The notes beneath the pieces were generated by a model. It was not told the origin of the DNA, did not search any database, and worked only from the letters and a program-made list of their open reading frames with translations. DNA of 38,218 nucleotides from Fen-1038 sp042408355 (GTDB lineage: Bacteria > Chloroflexota > Anaerolineae > Anaerolineales > Villigracilaceae). The translations under genes were made by a program, and so were the position numbers. The stretch spans positions 1 through 38,218 of the forward strand of contig JBHORD010000099.1 of NCBI GenBank assembly GCA_042408355.1, written 5' to 3'. Shown here piece by piece: positions 1 through 7,979 of the stretch (position 1 is the stretch's first letter; each line of letters opens with the position of its first letter).

Positions 1-1
1 G

Positions 2-103
2 TTGATTGGCATTGCGACAATGCTCTTGCTCTACTCGCCATTCTTCGTCAAAGATTTGCGCAAGAAACAACCCGCCGCGGCAGGGAACGCTCAAAGCACA
101 TAA
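2..103 (+). CDS. C-terminal end of a membrane protein (partial)
   Basis: An open frame enters from the left edge and ends with TAA at 101-103, giving 33 residues. It reads as a hydrophobic stretch (LIGIATMLLLYSPFF) followed by a basic, polar tail ending in NAQST. This is the pattern of a last transmembrane helix with a short cytoplasmic tail, possibly from a transporter or permease. The family cannot be told from this fragment. The other two forward frames give arginine-rich or early-terminated products, so this frame is the most protein-like. Confidence 0.55.
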   Translation: MIGIATMLLLYSPFFVKDLRKKQPAAAGNAQST

Positions 104-200
104 GTTTGTTCTGCTCGTTGCGCCGCCGACGACGCAAGATGGCTAACAAATTTTGAGTGCCCCTCCGCCGCATAATTTCTCAACACACCGCAAGTTGTAA

Positions 201-209
201 TGGTAAAAT
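201..209 (+). promoter_or_regulatory. Candidate extended -10 element for tRNA-Leu
   Basis: TGGTAAAAT lies 14 bases before the first base of the tRNA acceptor stem. It combines a TGn extension with a TAAAAT hexamer. No convincing -35 hexamer is seen at 16-18 bases upstream. The same nine-base string occurs in the rpsP upstream region on the minus strand (9270-9278). Confidence 0.4.
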
Positions 210-222
210 ATGCACCATTGCC

Positions 223-306
223 GGGGCGATGGCGGAATCGGCAGACGCAAAGGACTTAAAATCCTTCGGTAGCGATACCATGTGGGTTCGACCCCCACTC
301 GCCCCA
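223..306 (+). tRNA. tRNA-Leu (anticodon UAA)
   Basis: A complete class II tRNA. The acceptor strands GGGGCGA (223-229) and TCGCCCC (299-305) pair fully, with discriminator A306. The anticodon stem AAGGA/TCCTT encloses the loop CTTAAAA (255-261), which places TAA at 257-259. A long variable arm and a T arm with GGTTCGACC follow, as expected for leucine tRNAs. The tRNA decodes UUA and, by wobble, UUG. The 3' CCA is not encoded. Confidence 0.96.
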
Positions 307-316
307 TCAGCGCCAT

Positions 317-400
317 GTCATTGCGAGAGGGTATTCTCTCGTCGAAGCAATCTCCAATGAACAGCAAAATCAGTATTGGACTGCTTCGCTCGCAATGACA
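317..400. repeat. Palindromic intergenic repeat, copy 1 (GTCATTGCGAG family)
   Basis: GTCATTGCGAG (317-327) and its exact reverse complement CTCGCAATGAC (389-399) bound the element. Inside them, GAAGCAAT and a matching GGACTGCTTC form a second pair. A second, diverged copy lies at 24563-24658. The element overlaps the longest reading frame of the dgt-like gene, which is why the downstream start at 421 is preferred. Confidence 0.8.
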
Positions 401-420
401 TTTGCATTAGAAAGGCACTC

Positions 421-1572
421 ATGTATTTTGATCGGCAGAAGCTCGAAGAACTGGAAGACAAGGCGCTGGCGCCGTACGCTGTCCGCAGCAAGGACAGCAA
501 GGGCCGCGCCTACCTCGACAACGAGCCGGATTACCGCACCGCCTTTCAACGCGACCGCGACCGGATCATCCACACCACCGCCTTTCGCCGCCTCGAATAC
601 AAGACGCAGGTCTTCATCAACTTCGAAGGTGATTACTTCCGCACGCGGCTGACTCATACGCTTGAAGTGGCGCAAATTGGACGGACGATTGCCCGCGCCC
701 TCGGCGCCAACGAAGATTTAGTCGAGACCATCTGCCTGGCGCACGATCTGGGCCACTCCCCTTTCGGGCATTCCGGCGAAGTGGCATTATCGCGTTTGAT
801 GAAGGATTACGGCGGCTTCGATCATAACAAACAATCGCTCCGCATCGTGACGGAACTCGAACAGCGTTACCCCGAATTCCCCGGCCTGAATCTCACCTGG
901 GAGGTTCGCGAGGGAATGGTCAAGCACGAATCCGAATACGATATTTCAGACGCCCGCGATTACGATCCCAGTTTGCGCGGCAACCTCGAGACGCAAATCT
1001 GCAACGTCGCCGATGAAATGGCCTACACAACCCACGATCTCGATGACGGTTTGCGTTCCGGCATGCTCACGCCGCAAATGTTGAGCGAAGTGGATTTATG
1101 GCAGTTGATGATCGAGACCTATCATTGGCGCGGTCCACAACTGGAGGACATCGAACGTCATCGTATGATTCGCGAATTGGTCGGCCTGATGGTAACCGAC
1201 ATGATTCAAGCGACGGGCGCGCGCCTGAAAGAAAGCGCCGTCAAATCGCCGCTGGACATTCAAAAACTGAAAACAAATGTGATCGGTTACAGCGAAGAGA
1301 TGCAGCGCCGCAATCGTGAATTGAAGGATTTCCTTTACGCCAAAATGTACAAGCATTCCCGCGTCGTGCGGATGGCGGTCAAAGCCGAGCGCGTCATCAC
1401 GGACCTGTTCAACGCCTACAAAGCCGAACCGTCCATCCTGCCGGAAAACGTCCAGGCGTTTATTGACAAACGCGGCTTGGAGCGTACAATTTGCGATTAC
1501 ATCGCCGGCATGACCGACCGCTTTGCCATCGAAGAACACGAGAAACTTTTCAACCCGCTCGAAAAACCTTAG
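421..1572 (+). CDS. dgt: HD-domain deoxynucleoside triphosphate triphosphohydrolase (dGTPase family)
   Basis: A protein of 383 residues belonging to the dGTPase-like HD phosphohydrolases, which hydrolyse dNTPs to the nucleoside and tripolyphosphate and adjust the dNTP pool. Metal ligands are visible: H79 in RLTHTLE, H108-D109 in LAHDLGHSPFGH, and a later Asp in NVADEMAY. The N-terminal RLEYKTQVF segment is also typical. The length matches the short dGTPase-like proteins rather than the 500-residue E. coli Dgt, so the preferred substrate among dNTPs is uncertain. Start 421 is chosen because AGAAAGG precedes it and the alternative ATG at 376 lies inside a palindromic repeat. greA follows after 9 bases, suggesting cotranscription. 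Confidence 0.9.
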   Translation: MYFDRQKLEELEDKALAPYAVRSKDSKGRAYLDNEPDYRTAFQRDRDRIIHTTAFRRLEYKTQVFINFEGDYFRTRLTHTLEVAQIGRTIARALGANEDLVETICLAHDLGHSPFGHSGEVALSRLMKDYGGFDHNKQSLRIVTELEQRYPEFPGLNLTWEVREGMVKHESEYDISDARDYDPSLRGNLETQICNVADEMAYTTHDLDDGLRSGMLTPQMLSEVDLWQLMIETYHWRGPQLEDIERHRMIRELVGLMVTDMIQATGARLKESAVKSPLDIQKLKTNVIGYSEEMQRRNRELKDFLYAKMYKHSRVVRMAVKAERVITDLFNAYKAEPSILPENVQAFIDKRGLERTICDYIAGMTDRFAIEEHEKLFNPLEKP

Positions 1573-1581
1573 GATTAGCTT

Positions 1582-2046
1582 ATGAACGAACCAACTTATT
1601 TAACGCCTGAAGGCCACGCCAAACTCAAAGCCGAACTCGAAGAATTAAAAGGACCGCGGCGCGAGGAACTCGCCAAACGTCTGCGTTCGGCGATTCAAAT
1701 GGGCGATCTCTCCGAGAACGCCGATTATCACAAAGCCAAGGAAGACCAGGGTTTCCTCGAGGGCCGCATTCAGGAGATTGAATTCCTGCTCCGCAACGCG
1801 GTCATCATCGAGAAAAACGCCGACCACGATGTAGTCAGCGTGGGAAGCCATGTGACAATTCAGGAATCCGACTACGAGCCCGAAACGTATCACGTTGTCG
1901 GCGCAAAGGAAGCGGATCCGCGCAACGGAAAGATTTCCAACGAATCGCCGATTGGAAAGGCGCTCATGGATCACAAAGTCGGCGATATCGTGGATGTGGA
2001 AACGCCCGGCGGAAAAATCAAATTCAAGATCTTGAAGATCGAATAG
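1582..2046 (+). CDS. greA: Transcription elongation factor GreA
   Basis: 154 residues, the normal GreA length. The N-terminal part is the antiparallel coiled coil, with the family pattern LTPEGHAKLKAELEELK and the acidic tip around GDLSENADYH. These tip residues enter the RNA polymerase secondary channel and stimulate cleavage of backtracked transcripts. The C-terminal FKBP-like domain includes ISNESPIGKALMDHKVGD. It follows the dNTPase gene closely and is followed by a strong terminator, so it is probably the last gene of its transcript. Confidence 0.97.
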   Translation: MNEPTYLTPEGHAKLKAELEELKGPRREELAKRLRSAIQMGDLSENADYHKAKEDQGFLEGRIQEIEFLLRNAVIIEKNADHDVVSVGSHVTIQESDYEPETYHVVGAKEADPRNGKISNESPIGKALMDHKVGDIVDVETPGGKIKFKILKIE

Positions 2047-2121
2047 ACCTCTTGCAAAAGGAAATATCATGCCCGCGGCGGCGAAAGCGCTTATGCGGGC
2101 GATCAAACAAACAAACGCAGG

Positions 2122-2143
2122 GGCGGCGGGACTCGCCGCCTTT
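2122..2143 (+). other. GC-rich hairpin downstream of greA
   Basis: GGCGGCG (2122-2128) and CGCCGCC (2134-2140) form a perfect 7-bp stem with a five-base loop, followed by only three T residues. It could be a weak terminator or an RNA 3'-end stabiliser. The stronger terminator follows 13 bases later. Confidence 0.4.
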
Positions 2144-2155
2144 ATCGTAAGACTC

Positions 2156-2187
2156 AAACAGGCCGGCAATTGCCAGCCTGTTTTTTT
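2156..2187 (+). terminator. Intrinsic terminator of greA
   Basis: AAACAGGC (2156-2163) pairs with GCCTGTTT (2176-2183). A small internal mismatch is capped by GGC/GCC around AATT, and the stem runs into seven T residues (2181-2187). It lies between convergent greA and the minus-strand gene at 2226. The opposite strand has only a short T run, so it may also act weakly on that gene. Confidence 0.85.
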
Positions 2188-2225
2188 GCAGATTGCAAAA
2201 TCCGCGTTGACGCGCCTGCGGAGTC

Positions 2226-3242
2226 CTATGTTTTTCGATCTGCCTTGCGCCAGACCGCAAGTTCAAGCGTCACGCGTTCGAAATAACTTTTGTCGGGCAT
2301 CGCGCCGTTGCCGTATTGCAAGTCCACCACCGTCGCGAGCAATTGAAGCGTTTCGGTCTCAAGCATAATCTGTTTCTGCGGCTCGATCTGAATCAATTCG
2401 CCCTTTGCCTCCAGCCGCGCTTTCAACGCCGGGTCCCGAAAGGCATGTTCGCTCATCAAGACCTTCGTGGCAGTCTTGATATCGTTTTTGTCGAAGAGCC
2501 AGACTTCCAGCGCGGTGACTTTTTTGGGGTCGCCGACGCCGACCGTCTCAGAAACGCCGACGCCATATTCGCCCAAAAATTCTCCGCTGCTTGTATCAAT
2601 GCTGAACGACTCATCATACAGGTCGTCGCCCAAGACATACGTGGTCATGTTTTGGGTGACGGGCGGAGCGACGCCCATCGATTCAAAATTGGTCTTGTTC
2701 TTCGCCGCCTCACGCGTGATCTCCGCCGCCTGCATAGAAGGAGTCACTTCGCCGCTCGTGCGATTGGTCAACAACGGCCGCAGGAAGAAAAACGCAATCG
2801 CGCCGATCACAATCAAAACTAATACAATGCCAATCCCCAGAATCGCCAATCCTGAAAAGGGCGAAGCCGTTGACGGCTGTACGCCGCCGCTGACGAGATT
2901 CGGGCCGTTCACCGTTTGAATCACCTGCACATACGCGGCAATCACAACCGGGTCAATGCCCTTCGGATCTTTCTGGACGGCTTGAAGCGCGGGCACCGCC
3001 GCGGGTCCGAGTTCGTTCCATCGCTGGACGGCCAGGTTCGGGTCCCGATTGACGCGGAACGAATCGATCGCCATGCGCAGATAATCCTGCTGTAAATCCG
3101 AGCGAAGCACGGCAGGCGTCGCGTCCACAAATTGAACCGGCTGGATCACCCATGCCCAGAGCAGGCCCATCAATATGCCGGCCACTGCGCCAAGGATTCC
3201 CACAATCACTGGTTTTTTCAATAGATCGAGCGGGGAAGTCAT
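2226..3242 (-). CDS. Conserved hypothetical protein with two transmembrane segments
   Basis: A 338-residue protein of no family I can name. Residues 11-33 form a hydrophobic N-terminal helix. Residues 40-120 form a helical domain rich in Ala and Gln (VPALQAVQKDP), which may be periplasm-side or extracellular. Residues 131-155 form a second strong transmembrane helix, followed by a basic loop and a C-terminal soluble domain. That domain contains GDDLYDESFSIDT and a later LEVWLFDKNDI segment, suggesting a beta-rich cytoplasmic domain. It has its own promoter just past the topA stop codon and a good AAGGAG ribosome binding site. A membrane-anchored role is inferred from the helices only. Confidence 0.75.
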   Translation of the reverse strand: MTSPLDLLKKPVIVGILGAVAGILMGLLWAWVIQPVQFVDATPAVLRSDLQQDYLRMAIDSFRVNRDPNLAVQRWNELGPAAVPALQAVQKDPKGIDPVVIAAYVQVIQTVNGPNLVSGGVQPSTASPFSGLAILGIGIVLVLIVIGAIAFFFLRPLLTNRTSGEVTPSMQAAEITREAAKNKTNFESMGVAPPVTQNMTTYVLGDDLYDESFSIDTSSGEFLGEYGVGVSETVGVGDPKKVTALEVWLFDKNDIKTATKVLMSEHAFRDPALKARLEAKGELIQIEPQKQIMLETETLQLLATVVDLQYGNGAMPDKSYFERVTLELAVWRKADRKT

Positions 3243-3269
3243 GGAGGCTCCTTTGTATGGTCTATGCTA

Positions 3270-3297
3270 ATTATACAGTCTAACCATCAAAGCGCAA
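3270..3297 (-). promoter_or_regulatory. Sigma-70-type promoter of the two-TM hypothetical gene
   Basis: On the minus strand TTGCGC (3292-3297) and TATAAT (3270-3275) are separated by 16 bases. The -10 is a perfect consensus. The predicted RNA start lies about 20 bases before the ATG at 3242, leaving room for the AAGGAG site. The -35 lies directly after the topA stop codon (3301). Confidence 0.7.
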
Positions 3298-3300
3298 TTG

Positions 3301-5619
3301 TCATTCCGCGCTGGTCTCCGGGACAATCTCTTCCAGCGAAAATGTTTCCTGGCAATTCGTACATTGAGCGTCGTGTTTATTGGCGATCACCAGCAGTCCG
3401 CCGCATTTCGGACACGGCTGAGCCAGGGGCTTTTTCCACGAGGTGAAATCGCAGGTTGGGTAATTCGAACAGCCGTAAAACGTCCGGCCTTTACGCGTCT
3501 TGCGCTCGACCAAATCGCCGCCATCCTTCGGACATTTCACGCCGATCTTTTCGAGCCACGGTTCGGTATAACGGCATTTGGGGAAATTTGAACAGGAAAT
3601 GAATTTGCCGAACCTGCCATAACGAATGACCAGTTCGCCGCCGTCTTCGGGGCATTTTCTTCCAATCGGTTCAGGCCCGGACTTTGTAACGGGCATCTCC
3701 GCCTGAGCCTTTTTCACATCCTCGGCAAACGGGCGATAGAACTCGTGCATCACTTCCGTCCATTCGGCTTCTCCCGCCGCGATCATATCGAGGTCCTGTT
3801 CCATGCGCGCCGTGAATTTCAAATCCACAATGTCGGGGAAATATTGCACCATCAGATCATTGACCCGCATTCCCATTTCGGTCGGCACGAGACGTTTATT
3901 TTCGCGCACAACGTAGCCGCGCTGTTGAATGGTCGAAATCGTCGGCGCATATGTGGATGGACGGCCAATGCCCTCCTCTTCAAGCGCCTTGACGAGCGTC
4001 GCCTCGGTAAAACGAGGAGGCGGCTGAGTGAAATGCTGTTCGGGGATGAGCCTGATCAACTCCTGCTTTTGTCCTTCCGCCACGCCGTCCGGAATCTTGA
4101 CGTCCTCTTCCTCTTCGGCCTGTGCATCCTCGCTTTTGGATTCCTGATACACCACCAGAAAACCGGGGAATTTCACAACCGAATGGGAAGCGCGCAACAG
4201 ATATTCGTGTCCGCTGGTTTTGCCCGTCACTTCCACCTGCAGTGTATCGTATACCGCCGCCTCCATTTGCGAGGCCACGAATCTCTGCCAGATCAGGTTA
4301 TACAGTTTGAACATGGCCGGTTCGAGGTATTGCCGAATGGATTCCGGCGTGCGCATCACCGACGTTGGACGAACAGCCTCATGCGCTTCCTGCGCATTGG
4401 CTATGCGCGTTTTATATTGAGGCGGCTCGGGCGGAAGGAAATCATTGCCATATTTTTCGCTCACGTACTGACGCGCTTCTTTCTGCGCAAGCTCCGATAC
4501 GTTTGTCGAGTCGGTGCGCATGTACGTGATCAAACCGGTTGAACCGCCGTTGCCCACATCCTGCCCCTCATACAAACCCTGCGCCAGCGCCATGGTGCGT
4601 TTGGCGGTGAAACCAAGTTTGCGCGAGGCCTCCTGCTGTAATGTCGAAGTGGTAAAAGGCGCCAGCGGTTTTTGTCTGCGCTCGCCGCGCTTCATTTTCG
4701 TGATCGCGTACGCGGCCGTTTCCATATCCATCAAAACCGGCTTGACCGCTTCCTCGTTCGGAAATTCCGGTTCTTTTTCGTCCATCTTCACCAGCTTTGC
4801 AACAAAACTGGATTCCAGGCCCTCGGGTTTGAACTCGGCGTGGATGGACCAATATTCGACCGGGACAAAATTTTCGATCTGCCGTTCCCTCTCGACGATG
4901 AGACGGAGCGCCACCGATTGAACGCGTCCCGCCGATAAACGCCCGCGCACCTTTTCCCACAGAATCGGACTGATGCTGTAACCGACCAGCCGATCCAGGA
5001 TTCGACGCGCCTGCTGGGCATTGACCAGGTCCATGTCAATCGAACGCGGGTGTGCGAAGGCTTCGTAAATCGCGGGCTGTGTAATCTCGTGAAACGTAAC
5101 CCGCTTGGCGATGGCGGGATCAATTTCCGCGGCTTCCATCAAATGCCATGAGATGGATTCGCCCTCACGGTCGGGATCGGTCGCGAGAAAAACTTCTTCG
5201 GATTTTTTCGCCAGTTGTTTGATTTCCTTGACGATTTCTTTCTTTTCGTTCGGCACGCGATACTTCGGCGCAAAATTATTCTCCACGTCCACTGATAATT
5301 GCGACTTGAGCAAATCGCGCACATGTCCCACCGAGGCTTTGACGGTGTATCCCTTGCCAAGGAAACGGCCGACCGTTTTGGCTTTGGCCGGCGATTCGAC
5401 GATCACCAGCTTGCCGTCCCGCTTTTCGATCTTTTCCTGCTTCTCCGGCTTCGGCGGCGGAGTCAACCCCTCGTGAGCCGAAGTTCGTCCCATCCGATAA
5501 AGCCTGGTTCCGCAAACAGGGCAGACGCCGGTTGTAACCGGAGAACCCTTGGCGTTAAAAGATGCAACCGGGTCCTGTATTTCCCGTTTGGTCTTGCATT
5601 TCATGCAATAAGCTTCCAT
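3301..5619 (-). CDS. topA: DNA topoisomerase I with an extra N-terminal zinc ribbon
   Basis: A type IA topoisomerase of 772 residues that relaxes negative supercoils by a tyrosyl-5'-phosphate intermediate. Residues 1-45 carry CxxC pairs (C5/C8 and C33/C36), a small zinc ribbon of the DUF5679 type placed before the Toprim domain. The Toprim starts near 70 (KLVIVESPAKAKTV) with metal-binding DPDREGE at 148-154. SAGRVQSVALRL lies near 229-240. The catalytic tyrosine is Y366 in TYMRTDST. The C-terminus has three Cys-rich zinc repeats: CPEDGG with CSNFPKC, CPKDGG with CSNYPTC, and CPKCGG with CTNC. The N-terminal ribbon is the unusual part; standard bacterial TopA begins directly at the Toprim. 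Confidence 0.97.
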   Translation of the reverse strand: MEAYCMKCKTKREIQDPVASFNAKGSPVTTGVCPVCGTRLYRMGRTSAHEGLTPPPKPEKQEKIEKRDGKLVIVESPAKAKTVGRFLGKGYTVKASVGHVRDLLKSQLSVDVENNFAPKYRVPNEKKEIVKEIKQLAKKSEEVFLATDPDREGESISWHLMEAAEIDPAIAKRVTFHEITQPAIYEAFAHPRSIDMDLVNAQQARRILDRLVGYSISPILWEKVRGRLSAGRVQSVALRLIVERERQIENFVPVEYWSIHAEFKPEGLESSFVAKLVKMDEKEPEFPNEEAVKPVLMDMETAAYAITKMKRGERRQKPLAPFTTSTLQQEASRKLGFTAKRTMALAQGLYEGQDVGNGGSTGLITYMRTDSTNVSELAQKEARQYVSEKYGNDFLPPEPPQYKTRIANAQEAHEAVRPTSVMRTPESIRQYLEPAMFKLYNLIWQRFVASQMEAAVYDTLQVEVTGKTSGHEYLLRASHSVVKFPGFLVVYQESKSEDAQAEEEEDVKIPDGVAEGQKQELIRLIPEQHFTQPPPRFTEATLVKALEEEGIGRPSTYAPTISTIQQRGYVVRENKRLVPTEMGMRVNDLMVQYFPDIVDLKFTARMEQDLDMIAAGEAEWTEVMHEFYRPFAEDVKKAQAEMPVTKSGPEPIGRKCPEDGGELVIRYGRFGKFISCSNFPKCRYTEPWLEKIGVKCPKDGGDLVERKTRKGRTFYGCSNYPTCDFTSWKKPLAQPCPKCGGLLVIANKHDAQCTNCQETFSLEEIVPETSAE

Positions 5620-5660
5620 TCAAACTCCAAAACTCAAAGATATACATTCCAACGAAAATC

Positions 5661-6752
5661 TTACAGATACTTCTCTTGTCTATGTTTTTTCAGGTGCTCG
5701 ACCACCTCGCGCACTTTTTGCGCCTGGTCGGTCTTACAGACAAGCAGTGTGTCGTCGGCGTCAACGATAACGGTATCGTCCAGTCCAATCGTTACGATCA
5801 AACGTTCATGATTATTTCCATACACCAGCGTGTTATGCGTTTCGATGGCAAGATGCTGACTGCCGTTTGAGACATTACCGTTCATATCCGGGAACAATAC
5901 GTCGAACAAGGCGTCCCACGAGCCGACGTCATTCCAGCCGAGTCCGCTTGCCGGCAGGACGGCGACATTCTGGGCATTTTCCATCACGGCATAATCAATT
6001 GTTTCGCTCTTCAAATTCATCCAATTCGAACGAAACGCTTCATCCCGGTGCGGGGTATCCCACGCCGCGACAATTTGTTTGAGAGCCGCAAAAAGCGCCG
6101 GCATCTGTTTTTCGATCTCGGCCAGGATCATGTCGGCGCGCCAGATGAACATGCCGCTGTTCCACGAATGGTCGCCGGATCGCAAGAATTCCTGCGCTGT
6201 CTTTTCATCCGGTTTTTCTTTGAAGCGTTTGACTTTGTAAACCGGATATTTGAATTTATTATCCAGCGGTTCGCCCTGTTGAATATATCCGTATGCCGAA
6301 GACGGGTACGACGGCGTGATGCCAAGCGTGACCAGATATTTGTGTTCCGCCACCTCAAACGCCGCGCGCAAAAGATAATGGAACAGATCGCGGTTGCGAA
6401 TGAAATGATCCGAAGGCAGGACGGCCATGACTGCTTCCGGATCGCGTTCCTTCAAGACCGCGGCCGCCAATCCCACCACCGAGGCGGTGCCGCGCGGCGC
6501 CGGTTCGATCAGATAATTCTCTTCAGGAATCGAAGCGACTTGGGCCCGCATCTCGCCGGCCTGTTCTTTAACAGTGACAACAAGAATTCGCTCCGGCGGA
6601 AATAAATCATTCAGCCGCGCGACCGTGCTCTGAAACAATGTTTCCTGGCCGAGCAATGGCAAAAGCTGTTTTGGACGATTCCTTCTTGAAACAGGCCACA
6701 GGCGGGTTCCGCCGCCGCCCGCCATGATCACCGCATAGGCATGTTCGTTCAT
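5661..6752 (-). CDS. manC: Mannose-1-phosphate guanylyltransferase (GDP-mannose synthesis)
   Basis: A nucleotidyltransferase of 363 residues that should convert mannose-1-phosphate and GTP to GDP-mannose. The signature GGGGTRLWPVSR lies at 12-23, followed by RPKQLLPL. Later family segments are visible, including AVLPSDHFI and FKEKPDE, as well as NSGMFIWRAD and GWNDVGSWDAL. The length corresponds to the single-domain enzyme; the C-terminal phosphomannose isomerase domain of long ManC proteins is missing. An AGGGAGA site precedes the ATG. It is close to dprA on one side and topA on the other, without an obvious functional link. GDP-mannose would feed cell-envelope glycans or phosphatidylinositol mannosides. 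Confidence 0.93.
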   Translation of the reverse strand: MNEHAYAVIMAGGGGTRLWPVSRRNRPKQLLPLLGQETLFQSTVARLNDLFPPERILVVTVKEQAGEMRAQVASIPEENYLIEPAPRGTASVVGLAAAVLKERDPEAVMAVLPSDHFIRNRDLFHYLLRAAFEVAEHKYLVTLGITPSYPSSAYGYIQQGEPLDNKFKYPVYKVKRFKEKPDEKTAQEFLRSGDHSWNSGMFIWRADMILAEIEKQMPALFAALKQIVAAWDTPHRDEAFRSNWMNLKSETIDYAVMENAQNVAVLPASGLGWNDVGSWDALFDVLFPDMNGNVSNGSQHLAIETHNTLVYGNNHERLIVTIGLDDTVIVDADDTLLVCKTDQAQKVREVVEHLKKHRQEKYL

Positions 6753-6761
6753 AATATCTCC

Positions 6762-7868
6762 CTAAACAGAGTAGCCCGATTGTACCTCACGAACCGCGAC
6801 GTAATGCATTCCGCCAACCTGCCTTACCATTCCTTTCAGTTCCATCATCACCAGCGCCGCCGAGACTTTTTCAACCGGCAGGCCGGTTTGATTACGAATT
6901 TCATCCACATGCAAAGGTTCGTTGCCAAGCGCGTTCAACAACTGTGCTTCGACCTCGTCAGCCGGCAAAATCTTTCGTGCCGCTTTTTGCGCGCCGATGC
7001 GCGTTAGATTCAAGGCCTGCAGTAGATCCTCCGGCGACAACAAGGGCAATGCGCCGTTCTGAATCAATTTATTCGTACCTTTTGACTGGGGCGCAAGTAT
7101 ACTCCCCGGCACGGCAAACACTTCGCGGCCTTGCTCAGCCGCAAACTCGGCGGTGATCAACGCTCCGCTCGTTTCGCCCGCTTCGATGACAACGACCGCC
7201 AATGATAACCCGGAAATAATGCGATTGCGCGGCGGAAAATTGGTGCTCTCCGGCGCCGTGCCGACCGGATAATCGCTGACGAGCGCGCCGCGTAACATGA
7301 TTTGCTCCGCGATGGCGCGATTCTCCGGCGGATAAATTCGATCCACGCCGGACCCTAAAACGGCGATCGTCCGCCCGCCGGCTTTGACCGCCACTGAATG
7401 CGCCGCGGCGTCCACGCCGCGCGCCAGACCGCTGACAACGGTCACGCCGTTTGCCGCAAGAAACGCCGACAATTCCTCCGTAACCTGGCGGCCATACGAT
7501 GTAATTTTACGCGTCCCGACAATCGCGACCGCGAAATGATCTTCGGGAAGAAGTTCGCCGCGCACATACAACACAGGCGGCGGTTGTTCGATCTCTTTTA
7601 ATCGCGGCGGGTAAAGTTCATCATTCCACGTCAAGACTTTGATTCCCTGCGCCGTTATTTTATCGAACAATTTTTCAAGGTCAACGCTTTTGCGGATTTC
7701 GATCAATCGCTCGACGAGTTTTGCGCTCAAACCCGCGGCGCGCAATTCGTCCGGAGCGCCCTGCCATGCAGATTTCGCGTCGCCGAAGTGTTCGATCAGC
7801 GCCTGAAGTCGCACCGCGCCGATGCCGCGCACAAGAGTGAGACCGACCCAGAATTGTTTTTCATCCAT
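6762..7868 (-). CDS. dprA: DNA processing protein DprA (Smf)
   Basis: A 368-residue protein that in transformable bacteria protects incoming single-stranded DNA and loads RecA. An N-terminal HhH/SAM-like region (LVRGIGAVRLQALIEHFG) is followed by the Rossmann-like DprA fold. That fold shows VGTRKITSYG at 117-126, SGLARGVDAAAH at 146-157 and GSGVDRIYP at 172-180. The C-terminal winged helix ends near GMVRQVGGMHYV. The frame could start at a TTG at 7880, but ATG 7868 is preferred because the TTG lies against a tandem repeat tract. The gene is separated from rimM by that tract and lies 9 bases before the guanylyltransferase. Confidence 0.95.
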   Translation of the reverse strand: MDEKQFWVGLTLVRGIGAVRLQALIEHFGDAKSAWQGAPDELRAAGLSAKLVERLIEIRKSVDLEKLFDKITAQGIKVLTWNDELYPPRLKEIEQPPPVLYVRGELLPEDHFAVAIVGTRKITSYGRQVTEELSAFLAANGVTVVSGLARGVDAAAHSVAVKAGGRTIAVLGSGVDRIYPPENRAIAEQIMLRGALVSDYPVGTAPESTNFPPRNRIISGLSLAVVVIEAGETSGALITAEFAAEQGREVFAVPGSILAPQSKGTNKLIQNGALPLLSPEDLLQALNLTRIGAQKAARKILPADEVEAQLLNALGNEPLHVDEIRNQTGLPVEKVSAALVMMELKGMVRQVGGMHYVAVREVQSGYSV

Positions 7869-7874
7869 AGCGAT

Positions 7875-7972
7875 ATTCAATGTTCGATATTGGGTATTCG
7901 AGATTGGGTATTCGAGATTGGATATTCGAGATTGGATATTCGAGATTCGATTTTCGAATAACGAATATCGAA
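7875..7972. repeat. Tandem repeat of a 14-bp unit (ATTGGATATTCGAG)
   Basis: Four near-identical 14-base units (ATTGGGTATTCGAG or ATTGGATATTCGAG) run back to back at 7889-7944. They are flanked by degenerate units at 7875-7888 and 7945-7972. There are no unique spacers, so this is not a CRISPR array. The tract fills the rimM-dprA interval and touches the alternative dprA start. Confidence 0.9.
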
Positions 7973-7979
7973 GTTCGCT

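Noticed and set aside
2069..2368. A 99-codon frame after greA
   Set aside because: It runs through the greA terminator hairpins and into the end of the convergent gene, and has no start signal.
3745..4542. A 265-codon plus-strand frame opposite topA
   Set aside because: It is antisense to well-supported TopA text, rich in His, Arg and Phe, and has no family-like motif. Long shadow frames are common opposite genes with this codon use.
7875..7972. The 14-bp tract as a CRISPR array
   Set aside because: Units are too short and there are no unique spacers between them; no cas genes are in the window.
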